A DNA stretch of 64,000 nucleotides, from assembly GCA_938002605.1 (NCBI GenBank), contig CALLAF010000004.1, positions 280,108 to 344,107 of the forward strand. The letters are read 5' to 3'. A program made the translations under genes and the position numbers. Shown piece by piece: positions 9,076 through 17,056 of the stretch. This stretch comes from an uncultured Paracoccaceae bacterium. GTDB taxonomy: Bacteria; Pseudomonadota; Alphaproteobacteria; Rhodobacterales; Rhodobacteraceae. The first letter of the stretch is position 1. Every line of letters begins with the position of its first letter. Under the pieces are notes generated by a model that saw only the letters and a list, made by a program, of their open reading frames with translations, made no database searches and was not told where the DNA came from.

Positions 9076-10106
9076 GCCTTTTCAAAGCAGCGACGCGCAC
9101 GGCCCCACACATCGCCGTCCAACGCGCCCAGCGTCATCAGATGCGGCAATAATTGCGCCGCAAAATCCGCACTGCTTTCCGCAGGTAACATCGACGGCAG
9201 GTTATCAATCGCAGTGACATCCAACACCGGGTCATCATGGACCCGCAGCGCGGGTGCATCCCAAGTTGTCGTACGGTTGTAAACTTTGATCGGTGAAAAA
9301 TCACTATCGGGGTCACAAGCGATGTCCCCAATGACGGTCAGCTTGCGATCAGCCGATTTCGCGCTAGCGGGGACAAACACAGGCGTTCCCGGCCGCGCGA
9401 GGATGCAATTCAAGAAAATATCGTGATCCAAGACTTCGGGAAATGGCCCGCCCGATGCGGTCTCTGCCATATCCCATTTTGTGACGTGCACCCCCATAGC
9501 TTCGCACAGGTCTGCGCCGCCAGTGCCCACACGGCCCAAAGCCCCGATGATCAGCGCGTTTGGGCGTGTCGCGCCAAGACGCGTTTTCAAATCACCCCGC
9601 AGTGCCGCCGCATCAGGATAGCTGTGAACCGCCGCCGCCAGTTCACCCTTTTGCTGGGCCGCCCAACACATCAAGGATACCGCCGCCCCGGCATAACCCG
9701 CCCAATAGCCAAACGCCGCAACCCGGCGCCCATCCGCGTGGGTCAGATATTCCAGATCGTAAAGTGTACCGCCCCCGGCCTGAAACCGATCCAACAAGAT
9801 ACGCCCGTCCGGTTGCCCCTTATATGCGTGCCCAAACATGATGTGGCGGTGCCGCAGTGGTGTCCCGTCTGCGGGCAGTTCTTTCAGCCCAAAGATCAAC
9901 GCGTCACCCGGGGCATTTATCCAAGAAAACTCTGGCGCAATGCTGCACCCAACTTCGGCGTATTGCGCGATTGGAATGATCCTCTGCGCGCTTTCCTCAA
10001 CGGTGACCTGAAAACCGTTTGCTAATAGTTGCGCTGCACCCTCTGGCGTCAGCCCAACCCGGTCTTCGTTTGCGCGGCTTTCTGAGCGAACCCAAAGATG
10101 TACCAT
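9066..10106 (-). CDS. Saccharopine dehydrogenase (NAD+, L-lysine-forming)-like
   Basis: A 346-residue cytoplasmic oxidoreductase of the alanine-dehydrogenase/transhydrogenase superfamily. The N-terminal segment LWVRSESRANEDRVGLTPEG and the FGHAYKGQ motif are typical of the lysine-forming (LYS1-type) saccharopine dehydrogenases. A Rossmann NAD-binding region follows around residues 185-225 (ALIIGALGRVGTGGADLCEAMG). It would interconvert saccharopine with lysine plus 2-oxoglutarate; whether it serves lysine breakdown or another route cannot be told from this window, since no partner (LYS9-like) gene is nearby. A histidine phosphatase gene lies 9 bases upstream on the same strand. The stop codon is embedded in a palindromic repeat. 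Confidence 0.88.
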   Translation of the reverse strand: MVHLWVRSESRANEDRVGLTPEGAAQLLANGFQVTVEESAQRIIPIAQYAEVGCSIAPEFSWINAPGDALIFGLKELPADGTPLRHRHIMFGHAYKGQPDGRILLDRFQAGGGTLYDLEYLTHADGRRVAAFGYWAGYAGAAVSLMCWAAQQKGELAAAVHSYPDAAALRGDLKTRLGATRPNALIIGALGRVGTGGADLCEAMGVHVTKWDMAETASGGPFPEVLDHDIFLNCILARPGTPVFVPASAKSADRKLTVIGDIACDPDSDFSPIKVYNRTTTWDAPALRVHDDPVLDVTAIDNLPSMLPAESSADFAAQLLPHLMTLGALDGDVWGRARRCFEKAVG

Positions 10107-10115
10107 AGATTTCCC

Positions 10116-10760
10116 CTAAAAATGTGTGATCGCATGGGCGCGATCTGGTTGGTCTAAATGCGGAGCGGCGTTAAAGCTGGCCAATATCGGTCCTTGCGGG
10201 ATCACATGTACCCGGTGCACCGATGTATTCATGATGGGCAATAAAACATGTGCCATCCGAGTCGGGTCCAGCCGCAGCAAATGGCGGATAATCATCCCGA
10301 TTACCCCACCCGATGTGACGCAAAGCACGCGCACACCCGGTTGCGCAGCCTCTTGCAAAACACCGGTCACACGCTCCTCAAACGAGGCAAAGGTCTCAAC
10401 GCCTTGAATTTCTGCGCGGTGCCATGCTTCCATCACCTGTGGAATATGGGCGGCAAATTCCTCCGGTCCGGGCATCGGCACGCCATGCACATCATCAAGA
10501 GCCTGCCCGAGATTAAAGTAGTCCATCTCATTTAGGCGCGGATCGATAACCGGATCAGCGAACCCCATGCCCGCAGCCGTTTCTCGGTGGCGGCGCAGGC
10601 TGCCCGCGATCACCTTGTCAAAGGGTGCTTCGCGGTCACGCAAATAATCGCCCAACCAACGCGCCTGCAGGTGACCCATTTCGGACAGCTTGTCATAGCT
10701 TTCTTCGTCGGTCGCACCCGAATTTGCCTGCCCGTGGCGTACAAATATGATCTCGCCCAT
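10116..10760 (-). CDS. Histidine phosphatase superfamily protein (phosphoglycerate mutase-like)
   Basis: A 214-residue protein starting MGEIIFVRHGQANSGATDEE; RHG carries the catalytic phospho-accepting histidine (about residue 9). LSEMGHLQARWLGDYL and IAGSLRRHRETA follow the usual family layout, and the second catalytic His lies in the VTSGGVIGMIIRHLL region. AAGGAG sits seven bases before the start. It is cytoplasmic by lack of a signal peptide. The family includes phosphoglycerate mutases, cobalamin (alpha-ribazole) phosphatases and phosphatases of unknown substrate; the residues visible do not decide between them. Probably transcribed with the downstream saccharopine dehydrogenase gene. 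Confidence 0.88.
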   Translation of the reverse strand: MGEIIFVRHGQANSGATDEESYDKLSEMGHLQARWLGDYLRDREAPFDKVIAGSLRRHRETAAGMGFADPVIDPRLNEMDYFNLGQALDDVHGVPMPGPEEFAAHIPQVMEAWHRAEIQGVETFASFEERVTGVLQEAAQPGVRVLCVTSGGVIGMIIRHLLRLDPTRMAHVLLPIMNTSVHRVHVIPQGPILASFNAAPHLDQPDRAHAITHF

Positions 10761-11164
10761 GCGCGACTCCTTGATTTTTCTAAGACCTACGAGGTCATAT
10801 CCGGCTTGGCAACGCTCATTGGCCGCAACATCAGGTCACGCAGGCGCGATTTGAACGAAATATTTGCCTACACTTTTTTGCGTTCAGCGCTGTTTCGTGA
10901 GCGGCATGTCAGCCGAAAATTGCTTCAACGCACAGAGTTCATTTCACTTGTGTTCATCCCCGCACAGAACCAGCGCATGGGGATGCATCTATAGAATTCA
11001 AGGAAAAATCCTGATCACATCGGTCACCATTTTCGTGATCGCCCGAGCCCTTTTCGAACGGCCCAATCTACCCGATATCCATTTCATCAACACGGCAAAC
11101 GAAGCCGCCGCGACAAATAAAGGCGATCTAACATCGCTAAACAAAAGAGAAAAAGGAACACACT
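10761..11164. other. 404-bp intergenic region between divergent genes
   Basis: Separates the minus-strand phosphatase gene from the plus-strand tandem pair. Open frames here have no family features, and I see no RNA gene. It must hold the promoters of both transcripts, but no confident -35/-10 pair stands out. The last 20 bases carry an A-rich leader with AAAAAGGAAC as ribosome-binding site of the first duplicate. Confidence 0.5.
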
Positions 11165-11497
11165 ATGTCTATCAAAACAATCGCAATTGCCGCCGCAACA
11201 ATCGCAGCTCTGGGTACAACTGCTTCTGCAAACAACTACTTTGAATTCGGCGAAAACCTGGACGCAAGCTCCGTTCTTGAACTCGGTTTGGTCCGCGCAG
11301 ACGCTGACGGCGTTGTCGAAATCTACAAAAGCGTTGCGGGTGAGCCCGGCGCATTGATCGGCACCGAAACTGTCCACGCTGGTGCAAACAGCAACGTCCG
11401 CGTGAACGTTGGGTCAGCCCCACAACAAGACGTCATCGCAGTGCTGAAAGTGAACGGTCAATCCGTTGCTGAGCGTGACTACGACATCGTCCGCTAA
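11165..11497 (+). CDS. Small exported protein, tandem copy 1
   Basis: A 110-residue protein with a strong Sec signal peptide (MSIKTIAIAAATIAALG, cleavage after ASA at about residue 22). The 88-residue mature part is acidic and probably all-beta; its pattern of an aspartate-rich segment, EPGALIGTETVHAGANSN, and a final IAVLKVNGQ strand resembles small secreted immunoglobulin-like or DUF7282-type domains. That resemblance is by eye and weak. AAAGGAAC precedes the ATG. The next gene is an almost identical copy 66 bases downstream. I do not recognise the function. High similarity between the copies and good ribosome-binding sites suggest an abundant periplasmic or secreted product. Confidence 0.85.
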   Translation: MSIKTIAIAAATIAALGTTASANNYFEFGENLDASSVLELGLVRADADGVVEIYKSVAGEPGALIGTETVHAGANSNVRVNVGSAPQQDVIAVLKVNGQSVAERDYDIVR

Positions 11498-11563
11498 GCC
11501 GCCAAGTTTCAAATTAAATCGCGACACAGATGTCGCAGCGAAAACGAACTAAAGGAATATATC

Positions 11564-11896
11564 ATGTCTATCAAAACAATCGCACTTGCCGCCGCAACAA
11601 TCGCAGCTCTGGGTACAACTGCTTCTGCAAACAACTACTTTGAATTCGGCGAAAACCTGGACGCAAGCTCTGTATTGGAGCTCGGTTTGGTCCGCGCAGA
11701 CGCAGACGGCGTTGTCGAAATCTACAAAAGCGTTGCGGGTGAGCCCGGCGCATTGATCGGCACCGAAACTGTCCACGCTGGCGCAAACAGCAACGTCCGC
11801 GTCAATGTCGGCACTGCGCCACAACAAGACGTCATCGCAGTTCTCAAAGTGAACGGTCAATCCGTTGCTGAGCGTGACTACGACATCGTTCGCTAA
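11564..11896 (+). CDS. Small exported protein, tandem copy 2
   Basis: A 110-residue protein differing from the preceding gene product at only two residues, with the same signal peptide and mature domain. It has its own ribosome-binding site (AAAGGAATAT) and sits 66 bases downstream, so both copies are probably on one mRNA. That mRNA ends at the terminator at 11925-11960. Silent differences are concentrated in a short patch (around 11670 and 11800), while the central 100 bases are identical, which could reflect gene conversion between the copies. Function unknown; probably a periplasmic or secreted beta-rich protein. Confidence 0.85.
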   Translation: MSIKTIALAAATIAALGTTASANNYFEFGENLDASSVLELGLVRADADGVVEIYKSVAGEPGALIGTETVHAGANSNVRVNVGTAPQQDVIAVLKVNGQSVAERDYDIVR

Positions 11897-11924
11897 ACGC
11901 TGAACGCGATCTCCCTCCTCTCTC

Positions 11925-11960
11925 AAAAGGTCGTCTTCCCAACGGAAGGCGGCCTTTTTT
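11925..11960 (+). terminator. Rho-independent terminator after the tandem pair
   Basis: Stem AAGGTCGTCTTCC pairs with GGAAGGCGGCCTT (two G-U pairs in RNA), loop CAAC, followed by a run of T. It closes the small-protein operon before recQ. Confidence 0.9.
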
Positions 11961-12041
11961 CGCGTCGCAGACTTGCTGCGCGATTCTGAACGTGGGACTG
12001 TGCCCGAAACGCGAATACCCCAACCGGACAGGTCCCTCTCT

Positions 12042-14078
12042 ATGCCCGCTGACAAGCTGCTTGCCGATGTTTTTGGTTTTGATGCGTTTCGCCCCGGCCA
12101 AAAAGACATCGTTGAGGCTGTCACCGCTGGACAAAACACTTTGGCGATTATGCCAACGGGCGGTGGTAAATCCCTATGTTTCCAGCTGCCCGCATTGGTT
12201 CGCGACGGCGTTACCGTCGTCATTTCCCCCTTGATTGCCCTAATGCGCGATCAAGTGCGTGGTCTGCGCGAAGTAGGCGTCAGCGCGGGTGCGCTCACCT
12301 CTGGCAATAGCCAAGAAGAAACTGACGAAGTCTTTGCTGCACTTGATGCAGGCACGCTGAAGCTGCTGTATATGGCGCCGGAAAGGCTCGCTTCGGGCGG
12401 GACGATCAACATGCTGCGCCGTGTCGGCGTAAACTTGATCGCGGTAGACGAGGCACATTGCGTCAGCCAATGGGGGCATGATTTTCGCCCTGACTACTTA
12501 CGGATCGGGGATTTGCGCCGCGCGCTTGATGTGTCGCTGGCCGCTTTCACCGCAACGGCTGATGCTGAAACTCAAGTCGAAATTGTCCAAAAACTATTCG
12601 ATGGCGTGCAGCCTGCCACATTCCTACGCGGGTTTGACCGGCCAAACATCCATCTTGCCTTTGCCGCCAAAGACGGACCGCGCACGCAAATCTTGAACTT
12701 TGCCGCCGCCCGCAAAGGGCAATCAGGCATCGTTTACTGTGGCACGCGCGCCAAGACAGAAACGCTTGGGCGTGCATTAACCGAAGCCGGGCACGCCGCC
12801 TGCCATTATCACGGCGGAATGGATGCCGAGGATCGCCGGAGCGTCGAACGCCGGTTCCAACAAGAAGACGGGCTGATTGTTTGTGCAACCGTCGCATTTG
12901 GCATGGGGATAGACAAACCCGATATTCGCTGGGTCGCCCATGCCGATCTGCCAAAGTCTATCGAAGGCTACTATCAAGAAATCGGGCGCGCGGGGCGTGA
13001 CGGTGCGCCTGCCGAAACGCTGACGCTGTTTGGGCCTGATGATATTCGCTATCGCAGGCAACAAATCGACGAAGGTTTGGCACCACCGGAACGGCGGGCG
13101 GCGGATCATGGGCGGCTCAACGCGCTGCTGGGATTGGCAGAAGCGCTGCGCTGTCGGCGACAAAACTTGCTCGAATACTTCGGCGAAAATCCTGAACCTT
13201 GTGGCAATTGCGATCTTTGCGACAAGCCTGCCGATATTTTTGATGGAACCACGGCCGTCCGCATGGCGCTTTCGGCGGCTTTGCGAACCGAAGAATGGTT
13301 TGGCGCCGGGCATTTGATCGACATTTTACGTGGCGACCTTACCGACAAGGTAAAGCAACGGGGCCACGATAGCCTGCCCACATTCGGAGTTGGGAACGAA
13401 TATGACAAACGCCAATGGCAGGCGATTTTCAGGCAAATGATGGGGCATGATCTGTTACGCCCTGATCGCGAACGCCACGGCGCTTTGCGAATGACAGAGT
13501 CTGCCCGCCCGATCCTGCGCGGTGAAGCGAGCATTGAACTGCGCCGGGATTCAATCCGTGCGGCACGTGGCAGCGGCCCGAAAGTCAAGACGCTGGTCAG
13601 CGAAGAAGACGCACCACTTTTGTCCGCACTCAAAGCGAAACGTCGGTTTCTCGCAGAACAAGCCGGCGTGCCCGCCTATATTATCTTTAACGACCGATCC
13701 CTGATTGAAATGGCTGAAAAGCGGCCCATGAATTTGGACGAGATGGCACACATCGGCGGAGTCGGTGCAAAGAAATTGGAAAGCTACGGGCGTGATTTCG
13801 TCGAGGTGATCGCAGGCGAGGTCGAACCAATCCACCCTGCCCGCCGTAAGCTTGCTGGACGCGACGAGGGTGAGGTTTATGATCGTCTGCTTGAAGTGCA
13901 GGCCGATCTTACGCGCGGCCCGCATGGCGTCGATAAACCAATGAGCTGCACCGCAGCGATACTTGCCAAAGTGGCGCAAATGCGCAGCGCTGACGCACGG
14001 CATTTAGAGCAGATCATCGGGGAACGGCACGCCGAACGATTTGGCGATGCGTTTCTCGAAGTGATTGCAAATCGTTAG
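12042..14078 (+). CDS. recQ: ATP-dependent DNA helicase RecQ
   Basis: A 678-residue RecQ helicase for recombination repair and fork processing. Motif I is MPTGGGKSLCFQ (about residue 37) and the DExH box is DEAHCVSQWGHDFRPDY (about 136). The C-terminal helicase half contains the GRAGRDG motif VI. The RecQ zinc site is the cysteine cluster CGNCDLCDKP with an upstream Cys. A winged-helix RQC domain follows, then an HRDC domain (LLSALKAKRRFLAEQAGVP). A short extra C-terminal segment (about 595-678) looks like a second HRDC-like module. The ATG at 12042 gives the family-like start MPADKLLADVFGFDAFRPGQ; the frame is open 23 codons further upstream. Confidence 0.96.
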   Translation: MPADKLLADVFGFDAFRPGQKDIVEAVTAGQNTLAIMPTGGGKSLCFQLPALVRDGVTVVISPLIALMRDQVRGLREVGVSAGALTSGNSQEETDEVFAALDAGTLKLLYMAPERLASGGTINMLRRVGVNLIAVDEAHCVSQWGHDFRPDYLRIGDLRRALDVSLAAFTATADAETQVEIVQKLFDGVQPATFLRGFDRPNIHLAFAAKDGPRTQILNFAAARKGQSGIVYCGTRAKTETLGRALTEAGHAACHYHGGMDAEDRRSVERRFQQEDGLIVCATVAFGMGIDKPDIRWVAHADLPKSIEGYYQEIGRAGRDGAPAETLTLFGPDDIRYRRQQIDEGLAPPERRAADHGRLNALLGLAEALRCRRQNLLEYFGENPEPCGNCDLCDKPADIFDGTTAVRMALSAALRTEEWFGAGHLIDILRGDLTDKVKQRGHDSLPTFGVGNEYDKRQWQAIFRQMMGHDLLRPDRERHGALRMTESARPILRGEASIELRRDSIRAARGSGPKVKTLVSEEDAPLLSALKAKRRFLAEQAGVPAYIIFNDRSLIEMAEKRPMNLDEMAHIGGVGAKKLESYGRDFVEVIAGEVEPIHPARRKLAGRDEGEVYDRLLEVQADLTRGPHGVDKPMSCTAAILAKVAQMRSADARHLEQIIGERHAERFGDAFLEVIANR

Positions 14079-14153
14079 GACCCTGAGGGCGCAGCGCTTG
14101 ACCCCCGCACGCACGCGCACTAGCTAGCGCGCAATCTGACAAAGGAATTAAAA

Positions 14154-15059
14154 ATGGCGCGCAGACGTAAGGGACGCGATATTTCTGGCTGGCTCGTAGT
14201 GGATAAGCCTGCCGGGCTGACTTCTACCGCTGTGGTAAACAAGGTGCGCTGGGCGCTTGATGCCAAGAAGGCTGGGCACGCAGGCACGCTTGACCCCGAA
14301 GCGACAGGCGTTTTGGCCGTTGCATTGGGCGAGGCAACAAAAACCGTGCCCTACATCACAGATGCTCTTAAAGCCTATACATTTGTCGTGCGCCTTGGTC
14401 AGGCGACGAATACTGACGACGCCGAAGGCGAGATCATAGCCACCAGTGACGCCCGCCCCGATGACGAGACGATCAAAGCGGCGCTTGGTGCGTTTATTGG
14501 CGATATTATGCAGGTGCCGCCACAGTTTTCAGCCGTGAAAGTTGACGGTGAGCGGGCCTATAAAAAGGCACGTGAGGGCGAAGAAATGACGCTCGCGGCG
14601 CGGCCTCTTTGGGTCGAGGAGCTTTTGCTGATCGACCGCCCCGACGCAGATCATGTCGTGCTTGAAATGACCTGCGGCAAAGGCGGCTATGTGCGATCCA
14701 TTGCCCGCGATTTAGGCGAGGCCTTGGGCTGCAAAGCCCATGTCAAATCGCTGCATCGTATCTGGTCCGGCCCCTTTCAAGCCACAGATGGTGTCACCTT
14801 GGATCAGGTCGATACGCTGGCGAAGACGCCCGCGCTAGACGCGTTTCTTCAGCCGCTTGAAATTGGGCTTGAAGATTTGCCAGAGGTCCGCTGCCTTGCT
14901 GAAAGCGTCGCAAAACTGCGCAACGGCAACCCAGCTTCTGTCATCGCGTCAGGTGTTGAATTTGGCGAAGAAGTCTGGGCCTCTTTTGAAGGCAAAGCCA
15001 TTGCTGTCGGCACATATCGCGGTGGTGAAATTCAGCCAACCCGTGTTTTTGTCATGTAA
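14154..15059 (+). CDS. truB: tRNA pseudouridine-55 synthase TruB
   Basis: A 301-residue enzyme that isomerises U55 in the T-loop of tRNAs. The N-terminus [20 protein letters not shown] and the catalytic motif [12 protein letters not shown], with Asp47 as nucleophile, are diagnostic. The [16 protein letters not shown] segment and a C-terminal PUA-like part are present. AAAGGAA lies before the ATG. In many bacteria truB neighbours rpsO; here the two are separated by a DUF1643 gene and an RTX-protein gene, so this ancestral truB-rpsO-pnp order is still visible but interrupted. The stop codon touches a palindromic repeat (15060-15081). Confidence 0.97.
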   Translation: MARRRKGRDISGWLVVDKPAGLTSTAVVNKVRWALDAKKAGHAGTLDPEATGVLAVALGEATKTVPYITDALKAYTFVVRLGQATNTDDAEGEIIATSDARPDDETIKAALGAFIGDIMQVPPQFSAVKVDGERAYKKAREGEEMTLAARPLWVEELLLIDRPDADHVVLEMTCGKGGYVRSIARDLGEALGCKAHVKSLHRIWSGPFQATDGVTLDQVDTLAKTPALDAFLQPLEIGLEDLPEVRCLAESVAKLRNGNPASVIASGVEFGEEVWASFEGKAIAVGTYRGGEIQPTRVFVM

Positions 15060-15081
15060 GGTGGATCAAGATCCACCCTAC
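15060..15081 (-). repeat. Palindromic 3'-end repeat, copy 2
   Basis: Read on the minus strand it begins GTAGGGTGGATC and ends GATCCACC: an 8-bp stem with a 2-nt loop starting one base after the truB stop codon. Compared with copy 1 (9054-9075) the four differences are at stem positions 10/17 and 12/15, i.e. two compensated pairs. Confidence 0.75.
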
Positions 15082-15089
15082 GTCGTTGC

Positions 15090-15602
15090 ATGATGATCAT
15101 ACGTAAACACACTCAAGGCGAAATGCAGTCATCCGCAGTCTATTCTGGCTGCGAACGCTATCGCTATGCGCTGACCCGTAGCTGGGATTCCGAAAGTCCG
15201 CGCGTTCTATTTGTGATGCTGAACCCCTCGAAAGCGACGGAAATTCAGAATGACCCGACAGTCGAACGCTGCGAACGTCGTGCCCGCGCGTTGGGGTTTG
15301 GCGCGTTTCGGGTGGTAAATATCTTTGCTTGGCGTGAAACCCATCCACAGCTGATGCGCAAAGCCACTGATCCGATTGGCCCCGATAACGACCAAGCCCT
15401 ACTGGATGCCGCCGATTGGGCGGATCAAATCATCGCCGCGTGGGGTACCCATGGCGCGCATTTGGATCGCGGCCCCGCTGTTGCCGAACTGCTTTTGCAA
15501 ACGGGCAAACCGATATCCAATCTGGGCCTGACCAAGCAGGGCCACCCCAAACACCCGCTTTATATTCGCTACACACAGCAACCTGAACGCTGGCTGCATT
15601 AA
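15090..15602 (+). CDS. DUF1643 domain-containing protein
   Basis: A 170-residue soluble protein with the DUF1643 signature: RYALTRSWD, VLFVMLNPSKA, a DPTVERCERRARALGFG segment, VVNIFAWR and the late AAWGTHG motif. The conserved cysteine and the MLNPS box are present, so the domain looks intact. DUF1643 proteins occur in bacteria and phages and their function is not established. The start is at 15090 or the next codon (two consecutive ATGs); there is no strong ribosome-binding site, and the palindromic repeat lies immediately upstream. No signal peptide, so cytoplasmic. Confidence 0.88.
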   Translation: MMIIRKHTQGEMQSSAVYSGCERYRYALTRSWDSESPRVLFVMLNPSKATEIQNDPTVERCERRARALGFGAFRVVNIFAWRETHPQLMRKATDPIGPDNDQALLDAADWADQIIAAWGTHGAHLDRGPAVAELLLQTGKPISNLGLTKQGHPKHPLYIRYTQQPERWLH

Positions 15603-15697
15603 CCATTCGGATCGATTTCTGACACGTTCCGCCTTTGTTCGTGCTAATGTTACACTCGCAAAATGGGTCAGTCGACTCAAGTAACCGCAGGTGCATT

Positions 15698-16543
15698 ATG
15701 TTAGCTATGCTAGGAATTCTGGGCGTCACTATGTCCGCGATCATGCTGATCGACGACGATGACGAAACAGACGCAGAGCCCGCTAACACAGCACCCGAAG
15801 ATAACCCCGACAACGAGGAAGAAGTACTCGCCATTGGCGATTTGGTCGACACAATGGACGAAGACATGGTTCTATTTTCAGGCGACGCTGATGACAGCGT
15901 GTTTGGCGGTAGCGGGGATGACTACATCGACGGTGAAGGTGGCGCTGACAATATCTTTGGCAATGCTGGCGATGATGAACTGCATGGCGGCACAGGTGAT
16001 GACCATTTGGACGGCGGTGAAGGTCACGACAGCCTCTTTGGACATGTCGGGGACGATGTGCTGATGGGACAGGCCGGAGATGATAATCTGAACGGCGGTG
16101 GCGGCGATGATCAGCTTATCGGAGGGGACGGCAACGATATGCTGCTGGGTTCTTTGGGTGATGACACCTTGATTGGCGGGAATGGTGCGGACACGTTGCA
16201 TGGGGGATCCGGTGATGACATCATTGACGACAGTGCCGATCAAACCCGCGATTTCCTGAATGGCGGCGCGGGTGACGACGTTTTATCAGGCGGGAATGGT
16301 GACGTTCTCAACGGTGGCACAGGGGCAGATAGGTTCCTGCTTCATTTAACGAGTAACGCTATCATCGAAGATTTTAATCCCGACGAAGACAGTCTTGAAA
16401 TCAACTTTACAGGTACACCACCGATCCTGAGCACAATTATGTCAGACGGCGATTTAGTTCTCTTGGCTGATGGGGCGGCTGTGGCGACTTTGGCAAACGT
16501 CTCCGAGCTTGATTTATCGGACGTCGTATTGGTTGCTGAATAA
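15698..16543 (+). CDS. RTX-type calcium-binding repeat protein
   Basis: A 281-residue, very acidic protein. It opens with one hydrophobic segment (residues 1-18, ending in a DDDD cluster), which looks like an N-terminal membrane anchor or uncleaved signal. Residues about 62-215 are a run of RTX nonapeptides (GGxGxDxLx), expected to fold into a calcium-loaded parallel beta-roll. The last 65 residues resemble the C-terminal cap of secreted RTX proteins (FNPDEDSLEINF) but lack a catalytic domain. There is no type I exporter nearby. The ATG at 15698 is preferred because it places the hydrophobic segment at the N-terminus. Probably surface or periplasmic; partner unknown. Confidence 0.85.
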   Translation: MLAMLGILGVTMSAIMLIDDDDETDAEPANTAPEDNPDNEEEVLAIGDLVDTMDEDMVLFSGDADDSVFGGSGDDYIDGEGGADNIFGNAGDDELHGGTGDDHLDGGEGHDSLFGHVGDDVLMGQAGDDNLNGGGGDDQLIGGDGNDMLLGSLGDDTLIGGNGADTLHGGSGDDIIDDSADQTRDFLNGGAGDDVLSGGNGDVLNGGTGADRFLLHLTSNAIIEDFNPDEDSLEINFTGTPPILSTIMSDGDLVLLADGAAVATLANVSELDLSDVVLVAE

Positions 16544-16677
16544 AACTCTTTTACTTTTTTGTGGAATTCTCTTAAACGCAGCCATCCGTGTAAGGAATCG
16601 CTTGCCGGATACCTCCAAGGGCCTTTCTGGACGACATCCCGGATCGCGCCATTCACCTTTTATATAAGGAGACCCCG

Positions 16678-16947
16678 ATGTCGATTACTGCTGAAGAAAA
16701 AGCTCGGATCATGAAAGAGTTCGCAATCAAAGAAGGCGACACTGGTTCGCCCGAAGTACAGATTGCTATCTTGTCTTCGCGCATCGCGACACTGACAGAG
16801 CATTTCAAGACCCACAAAAAAGACAATCATGGTCGTCGCGGCCTGCTCAAGATGGTTGCACTACGTCGTAAGCTTTTGGATTACACCAAAGCCAAAGATG
16901 TTGCGCGCTACCAATCTTTGATCGAACGCCTGGGCCTACGCCGCTAA
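16678..16947 (+). CDS. rpsO: 30S ribosomal protein S15
   Basis: An 89-residue S15, the normal length. It starts [20 protein letters not shown] and contains the [11 protein letters not shown] and [15 protein letters not shown] rRNA-binding segments. S15 binds 16S rRNA early in small-subunit assembly. AAGGAG is six bases before the ATG. A 134-base leader separates it from the RTX gene and probably carries its own promoter; S15 genes are often autoregulated through their leader, but I could not identify a specific fold here. Followed by a strong terminator rather than directly by pnp. Confidence 0.98.
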   Translation: MSITAEEKARIMKEFAIKEGDTGSPEVQIAILSSRIATLTEHFKTHKKDNHGRRGLLKMVALRRKLLDYTKAKDVARYQSLIERLGLRR

Positions 16948-16998
16948 GGTTTAGGACAATGGGCTGAGCCCACTCCCAATCTGATTGATAAATCAATT

Positions 16999-17028
16999 AA
17001 AAACGCCCGTCTGATGACGGGCGTTTTT
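16999..17028. terminator. Bidirectional terminator between rpsO and the chemoreceptor gene
   Basis: AAAACGCCCGTC / GACGGGCGTTTT perfect stem with TGAT loop, flanked by A-run and T-run, so it can serve both converging genes. Confidence 0.95.
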
Positions 17029-17056
17029 TGTTGCTGTTATCACGCTGGCTATCAAA

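Larger units (their letters stand above)
11165..11896 (+). repeat. Recent tandem gene duplication (399-bp unit)
   Basis: The two coding sequences (11165-11497 and 11564-11896) start 399 bases apart and are nearly identical at nucleotide level. The proteins differ at only two of 110 residues (Ile8/Leu8 and a Ser/Thr in the NVGxAPQQD segment), with scattered silent changes. A short hairpin (GCGACA/TGTCGC, 11521-11536) lies in the 66-base spacer. Confidence 0.95.

Noticed and set aside
10864..11244. Open frame of 126 codons in the region before the tandem small-protein genes
   Set aside because: It overlaps the first real gene in another frame, has no signal or domain and no ribosome-binding site.
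14100..14130. GC-rich palindrome between recQ and truB (GCGCACTAGCTAGCGCGC-like)
   Set aside because: No T-run follows and the pairing is imperfect, so it is not a convincing terminator.
16544..16677. S15 leader regulatory fold before rpsO
   Set aside because: The 134-base leader could carry an autoregulatory structure, but I could not identify a convincing pseudoknot or rRNA mimic by eye.
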